From assembly GCA_913052545.1 (NCBI GenBank), contig CAJXEF010000032.1, forward strand, positions 1-15,362: a stretch of 15,362 nt of DNA. The letters are read 5' to 3'. The notes under the pieces were generated by a model that ran no database searches, had not been told where the DNA came from, and saw only the letters and a program-made list of their open reading frames with translations. Of the stretch, positions 8,822 through 15,362 are shown in pieces (position 1 is the first letter of the stretch; each line of letters begins with the position of its first letter). Origin of the DNA: an uncultured Chloroflexota bacterium (GTDB taxonomy: Bacteria; Chloroflexota; Dehalococcoidia; UBA3495). Made by a program: the position numbers and the translations under genes.

Positions 8822-10024
8822 ATGGATTTTGCATACACTCCAGAACAAGAAACACTCCGCGAAGATGTCAGACAGTTTATAGCCGACAATATTACCCCGG
8901 AAATGCGGGAAGAGATGGAAGAATCTGGAATGAGAAGGCGTGGACCTCAGGTCGATGCCCTTTACAAAAAAATCTCTGATAACGGTTGGATTGGGATAAG
9001 CTGGCCTAAAGAATACGGAGGCCAAGACGGTAGCAGAATAGACCAATACATAGTTGAAGAAGAATTCGCCCGAATAGGTATAACAGTTGGTGGAGCCGGT
9101 AGCGGAGCTCCTGCAATCCTGGCTGCCGGAACTGAGGAACAGAAAAAGTACTTTTTACCCGGATTAATTAACGGCGAAATTATCTTTGCCCTGGGTTTTA
9201 CTGAACCTCAAGCAGGGGCTGATCTTGCCGGTTTGCAATGTAGGGCAGTGCGAGATGGTGATGAGTGGGTCATAAATGGCCAGAAAATGTATACCACAGC
9301 CGCACACTACGGCACGCATATATATCTGATGGCTAGGACTGACCCTGATGCCCCGAGGCATCGGGGAATCACTATTTTTCTAGTTCCTATGGAAGCAGAA
9401 GGTATTACCGTTCGACCTCTATGGACCATACAAAATGAACCGACTGCCCCTCTCGGGACCACTTATGGAGACCGGAGAACCAACGAAGTATTTTTCGAAA
9501 ACGTCCGAATCCCAGCATCGGACATGCTGGGTGAAGAAAACATGGGTTGGTATGTGGGCGCAATGGGGCTAAACCTAGATAGAGTAGGTGCGAGCCGCTA
9601 CCTCTTATCAGTCAAACGAGACGAAGATATCGTAAACTGGGTTAAAGAAAACGATCTAGATGGATACTCCTTCTCAGAAGATCCAGCTGTCAGAGATCGT
9701 CTGGCCGAATTATGGATAGAAGCACAAGTGTGTCGATTAATGACCATGAGAAGCATGTCATTAGTAGAACACGGTGGCAATTTCACATACGAAGGTGCCG
9801 CGGAAAAGGTATGGTCTCCTGAACATGGAGTCCGAACGACAGAGACTATTGCTCAGATATTGGGACCTTATGCCCAGTTACTAAATGGATCAGAAGATGC
9901 CATCGAGGACGGCGTGTTTGCCCACAATTTGATGGGTGCCTTCCAATCAGGCATTAATCATGGAAGTGCGCAGGTTATGCGAGATCAGGTTGCACGACGT
10001 GGCCTTGGGATGCCTCGAGGTTAA
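8822..10024 (+). CDS. Acyl-CoA dehydrogenase, subunit A of a likely heteromeric pair
   Basis: Flavoenzyme that oxidises an acyl-CoA ester to the enoyl-CoA. The 400 residues follow the acyl-CoA dehydrogenase layout: N-terminal helical domain with GWIGISWPKEYGGQDG (55-70), central beta domain with FTEPQAGADLAGL (126-138) and NGQKMYTTA (152-160), then the C-terminal helical domain. It resembles the FadE26/FadE28-like steroid side-chain group by eye. Two usual catalytic-base sites lack glutamate: the YEGT-type site reads NHGS (379-382), and the LER-type site reads LDR (Asp253). The RxxFGxPI motif of the C-terminal domain is also absent, but it is present in the next gene. AGGAGG lies six bases before the ATG. 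The substrate is unknown. Confidence 0.9.
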   Translation: MDFAYTPEQETLREDVRQFIADNITPEMREEMEESGMRRRGPQVDALYKKISDNGWIGISWPKEYGGQDGSRIDQYIVEEEFARIGITVGGAGSGAPAILAAGTEEQKKYFLPGLINGEIIFALGFTEPQAGADLAGLQCRAVRDGDEWVINGQKMYTTAAHYGTHIYLMARTDPDAPRHRGITIFLVPMEAEGITVRPLWTIQNEPTAPLGTTYGDRRTNEVFFENVRIPASDMLGEENMGWYVGAMGLNLDRVGASRYLLSVKRDEDIVNWVKENDLDGYSFSEDPAVRDRLAELWIEAQVCRLMTMRSMSLVEHGGNFTYEGAAEKVWSPEHGVRTTETIAQILGPYAQLLNGSEDAIEDGVFAHNLMGAFQSGINHGSAQVMRDQVARRGLGMPRG

Positions 10025-10049
10025 CCCTATATATTAATTGGTGCGATAA

Positions 10050-11225
10050 ATGGATGTAATTGCTAACGAAGAAGAACAGATGGTGAAAAATTTGGCCAGG
10101 GAATTTCTCGAGGCAGAATGCCCACCGAGCCTGGCCAGAAACATGGAGAAGGACGAACTAGGGTATCCCCCAGAGCTTTGGAAAAAAATGGCTGACTTAG
10201 GTTGGCTGGGAATGGCTTTACCAGAAGAATATGGTGGCCAAGGCCTTTCTCTCACTTACCTGGGTTTAATCATGGAGGAGATTGGGCGTTCGATCGCTCC
10301 GGTTCCTGCCCTCAGTACAGTAGTCCCAGCTATGACTATCGCCCAAAACGGAAATCTGGAACAACGTCAAAACCATTTGCCCAGAGTTAGCCAGGGAAAC
10401 CTCGTACTAACATGGGCATTCCATGAACAAGATCCCAGATTATTACCTGAAACCATTCACTTAGAGGCCTCTAGTGAGGACGGTGGCTTTATCCTTACCG
10501 GCACGAAAATGTTCGTAGACAACTTTGTTTGCGCTGAAAAATGCTTGGTAGCAGCCCGGACAGCTCCTCCAAGCGAGTCACATGAAGGAATATCCCTATT
10601 TTTAGTAGATACCCATTCTACAGGTATTTCTTCCACTTCATTAACAACACTGGCCAAAGATAAACAGAGCAAAGTCTACTTTGATCAGGTTCACGTGCCG
10701 TCAACTAACCTGATAGGAGAAGTCAACCAGGGTTGGCCAATAGCACGTAATATGCTAGACCTTGCCACTGCTCTCATCTGTGCGCAAATGGTTGGAGCCA
10801 CTCGAAAAGATGCCGAAATGGCCATCGAATATGCCAAAAACCGTGTAGCATTTGGACGTCCGATTGGATCGTTCCAGTCTATACAGCATATGTGCGCCGA
10901 CATGATCTTGTGGGTTGACGGCGGACAACTACTTACATATGAAGCCCTATGGAGGATGGACCAGGATCTACCAGCATCTATCGAGGTTTCACAAGCCAAG
11001 TCGTTCTGTAATGATAAATGCGTAGCAGCCTGCAGAATTTCTCAAACAATCCATGGTGGGATGGGTTTTATGATGGAATTTGATCTCCATCTTTGGTACC
11101 GTCGAGTAACTGCATGGTCAATGAGATTGGGAACTAGTTTCGAACATCGCTCAAGAATTGCCAAAGGCCTTTTAGACCAGCCCGGTCGAGTGCGACTCGG
11201 TGTTTCTATCCCAGCACTCCCCTGA
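10050..11225 (+). CDS. Acyl-CoA dehydrogenase, subunit B of a likely heteromeric pair
   Basis: A second, distantly related acyl-CoA dehydrogenase, 391 residues, 25 bases after the first. It shows GWLGMALPEEYGGQGLSL (51-68), RVAFGRPIGSFQSIQH (265-280, flavin-binding in the C-terminal domain) and IHGGMGFMMEFDLHL (334-348), which resembles the FadE27/FadE29-like subunits of heterotetrameric dehydrogenases. Its central segment WAFHEQDPRLLPETIH (122-137) is degenerate compared with FTEPQAGAD of its neighbour. The two proteins thus keep complementary parts of the active site, which supports an alpha2-beta2 enzyme like the mycobacterial cholesterol side-chain FadE pairs; that assembly is inference. 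A weak GGTG precedes the ATG, so translation may be coupled to the first gene. Confidence 0.88.
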   Translation: MDVIANEEEQMVKNLAREFLEAECPPSLARNMEKDELGYPPELWKKMADLGWLGMALPEEYGGQGLSLTYLGLIMEEIGRSIAPVPALSTVVPAMTIAQNGNLEQRQNHLPRVSQGNLVLTWAFHEQDPRLLPETIHLEASSEDGGFILTGTKMFVDNFVCAEKCLVAARTAPPSESHEGISLFLVDTHSTGISSTSLTTLAKDKQSKVYFDQVHVPSTNLIGEVNQGWPIARNMLDLATALICAQMVGATRKDAEMAIEYAKNRVAFGRPIGSFQSIQHMCADMILWVDGGQLLTYEALWRMDQDLPASIEVSQAKSFCNDKCVAACRISQTIHGGMGFMMEFDLHLWYRRVTAWSMRLGTSFEHRSRIAKGLLDQPGRVRLGVSIPALP

Positions 11226-11264
11226 CCGCTCCATGGGTAATATCAACAAACAGGAGATTACTAG

Positions 11265-11474
11265 ATGCCTAAAGATCCAGTTTGCGGGAATGAGATTAAC
11301 GAAGACGATGCCAGATCTAGCACTGGGCAAACCATGTTTGGAGCCTCGGAAGTAGATCCCCAACAGGGCACTCGCAGTTTTCACGATGGATCCTGGTATT
11401 ATTTTTGCAGTCTGGATTGTAGGACTAAATTTTTAGCCAGTCCGAATACCTATTTAACCCAAAATGAATCTTGA
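11265..11474 (+). CDS. Small YHS-domain metal-binding protein
   Basis: A 69-residue protein consisting of little more than a YHS domain: DPVCGNEI (4-11), then a variable region, then SWYYFCSLDCRTKFLASPNTYL (43-64). The three cysteines (7, 48, 52) are those expected to bind a metal such as copper or zinc. It has no membrane segment or signal peptide. AGGAG sits eight bases before the ATG. It is in the middle of an oxidation operon, 39 bases after an acyl-CoA dehydrogenase and 48 bases before an LLM oxidoreductase. YHS domains are known both in copper handling and attached to oxygenase components; which role applies here is not visible. Confidence 0.85.
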   Translation: MPKDPVCGNEINEDDARSSTGQTMFGASEVDPQQGTRSFHDGSWYYFCSLDCRTKFLASPNTYLTQNES

Positions 11475-11522
11475 TTAGTCGCTCTAGAAGCAGCACAACC
11501 CTATGACTAAACGGAGGCAACC

Positions 11523-12605
11523 ATGCACGTAGGACTGGTAATGGAATGTGATTACCGTCAGGGTCGAACACAGGAAGAAGCATTTGACGAAGCATTAATG
11601 ATAGCAGACACTGCTGACGAACTCGGTCTTGATGGAGTATGGCTAGCTGAAAGGCATTTCGCAGCTCCCAGACAACCCGGTGATCCCGGCGGAGCCGGCA
11701 TACCATCGGTAGTATCTGTGCCACTAGTAATGGCCAGTGCTATAGCCGGGCGAACCAAGAACGTAAGGATTGGCACCGGAGTGAGTGTGCTTCCTCTCTG
11801 CCATCCGGTGCGTTTAGCAGAAGAAGCTGCCACCGTTGATCAAGTCAGTCACGGGCGTTTAGAATTTGGCGTAGGCCGTAGTGGATTTCCTAGATCATAC
11901 GAAGGATATGGTATCCCCTATGCCGAGAGCCGAGAACGCTTCCAGGAATCCCTTGAAGTCATACTCAAAGCATGGACCAATGAAAAGTTTTCCCACGAAG
12001 GCAAATATTACAGTTTTAATGAGCTCTGTGTTCTACCCAAGCCATTCCAACGGCCATATCCTCCTATACATATAGCCGCCACAACTATGGATACGTTCCC
12101 TATCGTTGGAGAAATGGGGTTTTCCGTGGTAACAGGATTAAGGGGATTCGATGTCCCACAAGTATCTCATCACTTAAGCCTGTATCGTGAAGCCCGCGAA
12201 GCATCAGGATATGATAAAAAGGGCAACGTTTATTTGCGCATTCCAATATATGTGGCAGAAACGGACGAGTTAGGCCAGGAAGAACCAAAGGAAAGTACAT
12301 TTCGATCTTATCGAAGATTGGCCGATAATTTTGCTAGATCAGCATCAGCAGCCGGTACTTCAGCTACGGAAGAACGAACAGAAAGAGCTCAACGCCTATC
12401 CGAAGTAACTTATGAAGAACTACTTGAGGACCGTTTGGCCTACGGCAGCCCTGATACAGTAGTGAAAAAACTTAAACATTTAGCAAATGAATTTGATCTC
12501 GATGGAATAATCATGGAACCAAACGTCGGAGGGGGCGTCTCCTTTGACCGCATGATTAATTCTATAAGATTGTACGCTCAAGAGGTAGCACCCAAACTTC
12601 GTTGA
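11523..12605 (+). CDS. LLM-class flavin-dependent oxidoreductase (luciferase-like monooxygenase)
   Basis: A 360-residue single-domain TIM-barrel flavoprotein of the bacterial luciferase superfamily, which uses reduced FMN or F420. Visible marks are LGLDGVWLAERHF (34-46), VRIGTGVSVLPLCHPVRLAEE (81-101), ATVDQVSHGRLEFGVGRSGF (103-122) and the C-terminal GSPDTVVKKL block that closes the barrel. The family oxygenates a wide range of organic substrates, so no substrate can be named. GGAGG lies six bases before the ATG at 11523. It is the last gene of the acyl-CoA dehydrogenase operon, so it may prepare or oxidise a carboxylate that is then degraded; this is inference. SAR202 bacteria are known for many paralogs of this family. 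Confidence 0.92.
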   Translation: MHVGLVMECDYRQGRTQEEAFDEALMIADTADELGLDGVWLAERHFAAPRQPGDPGGAGIPSVVSVPLVMASAIAGRTKNVRIGTGVSVLPLCHPVRLAEEAATVDQVSHGRLEFGVGRSGFPRSYEGYGIPYAESRERFQESLEVILKAWTNEKFSHEGKYYSFNELCVLPKPFQRPYPPIHIAATTMDTFPIVGEMGFSVVTGLRGFDVPQVSHHLSLYREAREASGYDKKGNVYLRIPIYVAETDELGQEEPKESTFRSYRRLADNFARSASAAGTSATEERTERAQRLSEVTYEELLEDRLAYGSPDTVVKKLKHLANEFDLDGIIMEPNVGGGVSFDRMINSIRLYAQEVAPKLR

Positions 12606-12629
12606 AATCTAACCATAGGAAAACAAGCA

Positions 12630-12652
12630 TGCCCGTTTTATGTCAACGGGCA
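12630..12652. terminator. Hairpin between convergent genes
   Basis: TGCCCGTT (12630-12637) pairs perfectly with AACGGGCA (12645-12652) around a 7-base loop. It lies between the stops of two convergent oxidoreductase genes. A T-rich stretch (TTGTTTT) follows on the minus strand; the plus side has only a poor T tract, so it probably works best for the minus-strand operon. Confidence 0.7.
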
Positions 12653-12681
12653 CGTTCGTTATTACTAGGTCAGCATTAATA

Positions 12682-13734
12682 CTACGACTTGAAATTCGGC
12701 ATCACCTCTTTCGCGAATAGAGTTAAAGAATCTACCACTTTCTGTGACTCTATACCTCCATAATTAACAAACAGTATCAGGTTCTCAACTCCATCTTTCC
12801 GCAATGATTCAATTCTCTCCGATATTTCATCTGGGGTACCGAACAAAATCACGTTATCAGCCATAGACTGATAATCTATCTTTGATTGACTCCCGTAACG
12901 CCTCCTGTAGTCGCTGAAATTTTCGGGCAAAAGTTCGACTTGTTGCCCTGGAGGAGAGCTAACTTCCTGTCCAGTCTGCTTAAACCACATAAAAGGTAAT
13001 TGAGCATCGTTACTAACCTGCTCACGACTGGGAGCTGTGTACATCGCGCGTGCTACAGTAACTCTTGCTGGGTCGTAATCATAACCTTGTTCCCCAATAG
13101 CTATTTTATAGTATTCTATTTGCTCACCGACCTTTTCAAAGGACTCACCCTGACCAACCATCAAATTCCAATCGTGTTTCGCTACTCTGTCCATACTTTT
13201 ATGGCTAGAAGCCGCGACCCAAACCGGCGGGTGAGGGGTTTGTAATGGCTTTGGCTGAACCGTCATATCATTAAAAGTCCAGAATTTACCACTATGATTA
13301 AAGGGTGCCTTTGAGGTCCAAGCTTTGGTCATCACATCCATTGCTTCATCAAATCGATCATCAGCTTCATCCATGGCTATATTCAATCGGTTATATTCAC
13401 CCCATTGATAACCACGCCCAACCCCAAGATCTAACCTGCCATTACTCAAAAGGTCGACAGTGGCTACCTCTTCCGCCAATTTTATGGGATTGTGAAACGG
13501 TAAGACTGATACCGCAGTACCAAGCCGAATATTGCTGGTTAACCCGGCTAAGTAAGCCAATACAGCCATCGTCGATGAAACGATGCCGTGTCTCGTGAAA
13601 TGATGCTCTGTGAACCATACCGAATCAAACCCTAATTGCTCGGCTTCAATAACTTGATCTAAAGCTTCGGAATAATATCTTTGCTGAGCGGTAGGATCTG
13701 GCAATTGTACCGAATGAAAAAGTCCAAATTTCAA
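12682..13734 (-). CDS. LLM-class flavin-dependent oxidoreductase (luciferase-like), in the selenoprotein operon
   Basis: A 350-residue member of the bacterial luciferase superfamily. It has LGFDSVWFTEHHF (34-46), NIRLGTAVSVLPFHNPIKLAEE (68-89), ATVDLLSNGRLDLGVGRGY (91-109) and a C-terminal GTPDEISERIESL block. It differs clearly from the plus-strand paralog just beyond the hairpin at 12630-12652, so this is not a recent tandem duplication. The start is TTG at 13734, supported by AAGGTG seven bases upstream. It begins 52 bases after the selenoprotein gene on the same strand and is the last gene of that operon. Whether it works with the selenoprotein is inference from position; cofactor (FMN or F420) and substrate cannot be told. 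Confidence 0.92.
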   Translation of the reverse strand: MKFGLFHSVQLPDPTAQQRYYSEALDQVIEAEQLGFDSVWFTEHHFTRHGIVSSTMAVLAYLAGLTSNIRLGTAVSVLPFHNPIKLAEEVATVDLLSNGRLDLGVGRGYQWGEYNRLNIAMDEADDRFDEAMDVMTKAWTSKAPFNHSGKFWTFNDMTVQPKPLQTPHPPVWVAASSHKSMDRVAKHDWNLMVGQGESFEKVGEQIEYYKIAIGEQGYDYDPARVTVARAMYTAPSREQVSNDAQLPFMWFKQTGQEVSSPPGQQVELLPENFSDYRRRYGSQSKIDYQSMADNVILFGTPDEISERIESLRKDGVENLILFVNYGGIESQKVVDSLTLFAKEVMPNFKS

Positions 13735-13786
13735 TTTGTTACACCTTGAATTGATTAATCTATTTTTTTGAATATCTGAGGAATAC

Positions 13787-14329
13787 TTATCTATCGATTA
13801 GATGTTGAATAACCTGCGGTGCGGCAACGCGGGCCCTGGCCAGTAACTGTTCGTTGTCCAAAGTAACTACTGGATGATCTATCACAGCTAATCCGTAATC
13901 GGGTGTTCCCCTCATACGTGACATAGCCCGGGCTTGCGAAACGAACGGACCGGTGGTTAAAACTACTGACGGCACTCCTAATAGTTCGGTTTCCATTGCA
14001 TCATGCACACTGCATGCTGTACAGGAACCTCATTCCGCTGTGGCATGGATGGCAACATGACATTGCTTTGCAAGCTCGATCAGATCTTCCGGTTGAGCTG
14101 TCCACTGGTGGCCACCTTTATTGTGCTCAACGATCCCCTCTATTGAATACCGTTCTTTGATCACGTCAGCTATCATGCGTAACAATTCAACAGAATGGGG
14201 TTTGTTATTCGAAAACAATGCAATTACCTTGCCATCTAAAGTGGATCCTCTGGGAGCTAGCATAGCAGGTCCTGGATTGTTTTCATCCCTAGGATCCAAC
14301 GTGATTATATCTGAATTAATATTGGTCAC
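13787..14329 (-). CDS. UGSC-family selenoprotein (in-frame UGA at 14030-14032 read as selenocysteine)
   Basis: One reading frame runs from 14329 to 13787, broken only by a TGA at 14032-14030. Reading it as selenocysteine gives a 180-residue protein with the motif U-G-S-C-T-A-C-S-V-H-D-A-M-E at 100-113, the signature of the UGSC family. The parts on both sides fit the same family: TLDP near the start, then GKVIALFSNNKPHS before the Sec, and GVPSVVLTTGPFVSQARAM after it. Sec100 and Cys103 form a UxxC pair like a thioredoxin-type redox motif, with Cys106 close by. The function is not established. The start is GTG at 14329, because a 12-base ribosome-binding site ends just before it; an in-frame GTG at 14338 lies inside that site. 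The gene follows a DGLP-motif gene whose stop (14335-14337) overlaps the ribosome-binding site, and precedes an LLM oxidoreductase. Sec incorporation needs SelA, SelB, SelC and SelD, which are not in this window. Confidence 0.9.
14002..14029 (-). promoter_or_regulatory. Bacterial SECIS element of the selenoprotein gene
   Basis: Directly after the UGA the mRNA forms a perfect 6-bp stem CATGCA / TGCATG (14016-14011 and 14007-14002) with the loop GTG. The loop starts 19 bases after the UGA and has G in its first position, which fits the published bacterial SECIS rules (a short apical loop with an early G, about 16-37 bases from the UGA). A lower stem GGTTCC / GGAAACC (14029-14024 with 13994-13988, one bulged A) can close the structure right at the UGA. 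SelB binding to it is expected but not shown. Confidence 0.75.
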
Positions 14330-14332
14330 TAA

Positions 14333-14344
14333 GATCACCTCCTT
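14333..14344 (-). promoter_or_regulatory. Very strong ribosome-binding site of the selenoprotein gene
   Basis: AAGGAGGTGATC on the minus strand is complementary over 12 bases to the usual 3' end of 16S rRNA and ends three bases before the GTG at 14329. It overlaps the last codons and the TGA stop of the upstream DGLP-motif gene, so termination of that gene and initiation here are probably coupled. Confidence 0.85.
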
Positions 14345-15362
14345 ACCTTAATTTCTTTGGTAACAGATCGGCTGCTTCCCCAGGAAGAGATAATATCAAT
14401 AAATGCTCCTGCTGCCCCGCCACCGGGAACTACAGTAATTCGTCCCGGCTCAGAAACGCATCCCAGTAGTTGGTCTAGATCCCCGATCGATTCAGGATGA
14501 TCTATCCTTTCCCATTCTATCCACTCTCTAGCCGGTCGCCGTGTTTTATCGAAAAGAAATTCCTGAACCTGCTCTCTGGTCCAATCAGCTTCATCCAAAT
14601 ATGCCATTAACTCAGGACTGATAACAACAGCTACCTCCGATATCAACGGGCCTAGACCTATCATCCCATGGGCCGTAGCTGTTAAGAAAGTCTTAGGATT
14701 TTTGTCCCCGTAGATTGATATTTGTAGAGGCGCATTAGCCGCAAATATAGTAACGGTGCTGGAAATGCTGTCAAATCCCTTGAACTCAGCTAAGGATGGC
14801 CAAGCACTAGCTTGTAAATCTTCTGCAAAACAAAAACTGAACTTCCCCGGATGTCCAAAAGTACTTTTATCCATGTCTTGTGGTATAGAACCGTAAAAGT
14901 TGGTTTTAACCAAATTAACCGCACGACCAATGGTAGCATTTGCCCGATTACCATTACCCATCAACACCGCCCCTGAATTCATTTCAACCCGGTCTGAATA
15001 AGGACCGCTAACGACCACCATCGTAGTAATTCCGTTCGTTGAAGTACTACTAGCATGAAAATTAAATTCTCGATCACACACCGCTTCAATCGCTGCTACA
15101 ACTACCGGAAAATATTCAGGTATACAACCCGCCAAAACTGCATTGATTGCGACCTTTTCTGCAGTAAAACTTTTTTTCCTAGTTATTTCGCTAGATATAA
15201 CAGTGTCACCTGACAAGCCGACGTAGTCTAGCATCGCATTAACCTTTGTGGGCGTAGGTGGAACAATCGGCAAACCATCGGTAAGACCGTGCTCAAAATG
15301 GTATTCTTGAGCAGCTTCCCATCCAGAAAATTGAAGCTGTCCCGAAGACGTGTTTTGTCTTT
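14335..15362 (-). CDS. DGLP-motif protein, partner of the UGSC selenoprotein (5' end outside window)
   Basis: The frame is open from the window edge to the TGA at 14335, so the gene is truncated upstream; 341 residues are visible. An internal TTG at 15273 is not the start, because the conserved-looking TDGLPIVPPTPTKV block (visible residues 27-40) spans it. Other marks are ITRKKSFTAEKVAINAVLAGCIPEYFPVVVAAIEAV near the front, a glycine- and asparagine-rich MNSGAVLMGNGNRANATIGRA segment in the middle, and VVPGGGAAGAF close to the C-terminus. I recognise it as the type of protein that often sits beside UGSC genes, but know of no proven activity. No signal peptide or obvious transmembrane segment is visible in the part present. 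Its stop overlaps the ribosome-binding site of the selenoprotein gene, which argues that the two act together. Confidence 0.75.
   Translation of the reverse strand, partial: RQNTSSGQLQFSGWEAAQEYHFEHGLTDGLPIVPPTPTKVNAMLDYVGLSGDTVISSEITRKKSFTAEKVAINAVLAGCIPEYFPVVVAAIEAVCDREFNFHASSTSTNGITTMVVVSGPYSDRVEMNSGAVLMGNGNRANATIGRAVNLVKTNFYGSIPQDMDKSTFGHPGKFSFCFAEDLQASAWPSLAEFKGFDSISSTVTIFAANAPLQISIYGDKNPKTFLTATAHGMIGLGPLISEVAVVISPELMAYLDEADWTREQVQEFLFDKTRRPAREWIEWERIDHPESIGDLDQLLGCVSEPGRITVVPGGGAAGAFIDIISSWGSSRSVTKEIKVRR

Noticed and set aside
8723..9046. A minus-strand frame across the start of the first acyl-CoA dehydrogenase
   Set aside because: It is antisense to a clear gene and its regulatory leader and has no family-like sequence.
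11523..13734. The two LLM oxidoreductases as a recent inverted duplication
   Set aside because: They share only family motifs and differ through most of their length, so they are old paralogs that converge on one terminator.
13787..14338. Two separate small genes or a frame-broken pseudogene in the UGSC region
   Set aside because: Both parts are in the same frame, separated only by a TGA inside a recognised U-G-S-C motif, followed by a SECIS-like hairpin.
14336..14338. GTG at 14338 as the selenoprotein start
   Set aside because: It lies within the 12-base ribosome-binding site; GTG at 14329 has the right spacing.
15271..15273. TTG at 15273 as the start of the DGLP-motif gene
   Set aside because: The frame stays open to the window edge, and the TTG encodes the L of the DGLP motif itself.

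Overview
The window looks like a piece of a low-to-mid GC marine bacterial genome, most plausibly a SAR202-like (Dehalococcoidia-type) Chloroflexota. I infer this from the gene mix (two LLM-class flavin-dependent oxidoreductases, paired acyl-CoA dehydrogenases, a fused electron transfer flavoprotein and a UGSC-type selenoprotein); no rRNA or tRNA is present, so the taxonomy is not proven.

Left part (1-5215, all on the minus strand): a sulfur and methyl metabolism block. Transcription starts at a strong sigma70-type promoter near 5187-5215, runs through a SAM-I (S-box) riboswitch and its terminator hairpin, then mtnA and mtnP (methylthioadenosine salvage), a single-domain rhodanese, ahcY (S-adenosylhomocysteine hydrolase) and metK (SAM synthetase). 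Together these make SAM and recycle both of its by-products, MTA and SAH. ahcY and metK are clearly more GC-rich than everything to their right.

Middle part (5216-12605, plus strand): a divergent promoter drives pncB (nicotinate phosphoribosyltransferase, NAD salvage). It is followed by an ETF beta-alpha fusion, two different acyl-CoA dehydrogenases that look like complementary halves of a heteromeric enzyme, a 69-residue YHS-domain protein and an LLM flavin-dependent oxidoreductase. This reads as an acyl-CoA or carboxylate oxidation module with its own electron acceptor. A hairpin at 12630-12652 separates it from the convergent genes on the right.

Right part (12682-15362, minus strand): an operon made of a DGLP-motif protein (5' end beyond the window), a UGSC-family selenoprotein with an in-frame UGA read as selenocysteine, and a second LLM oxidoreductase. 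A conventional gene caller would split the selenoprotein in two at 14030-14032. The UGA is followed by a hairpin that fits the known rules for bacterial SECIS elements. This selenoprotein operon of unknown function is the most interesting part of the window.

No insertion sequence, CRISPR array, tRNA or rRNA was seen. No gene-free stretch exceeds 300 bases except 4964-5309, which is filled by the riboswitch and the two divergent promoters.
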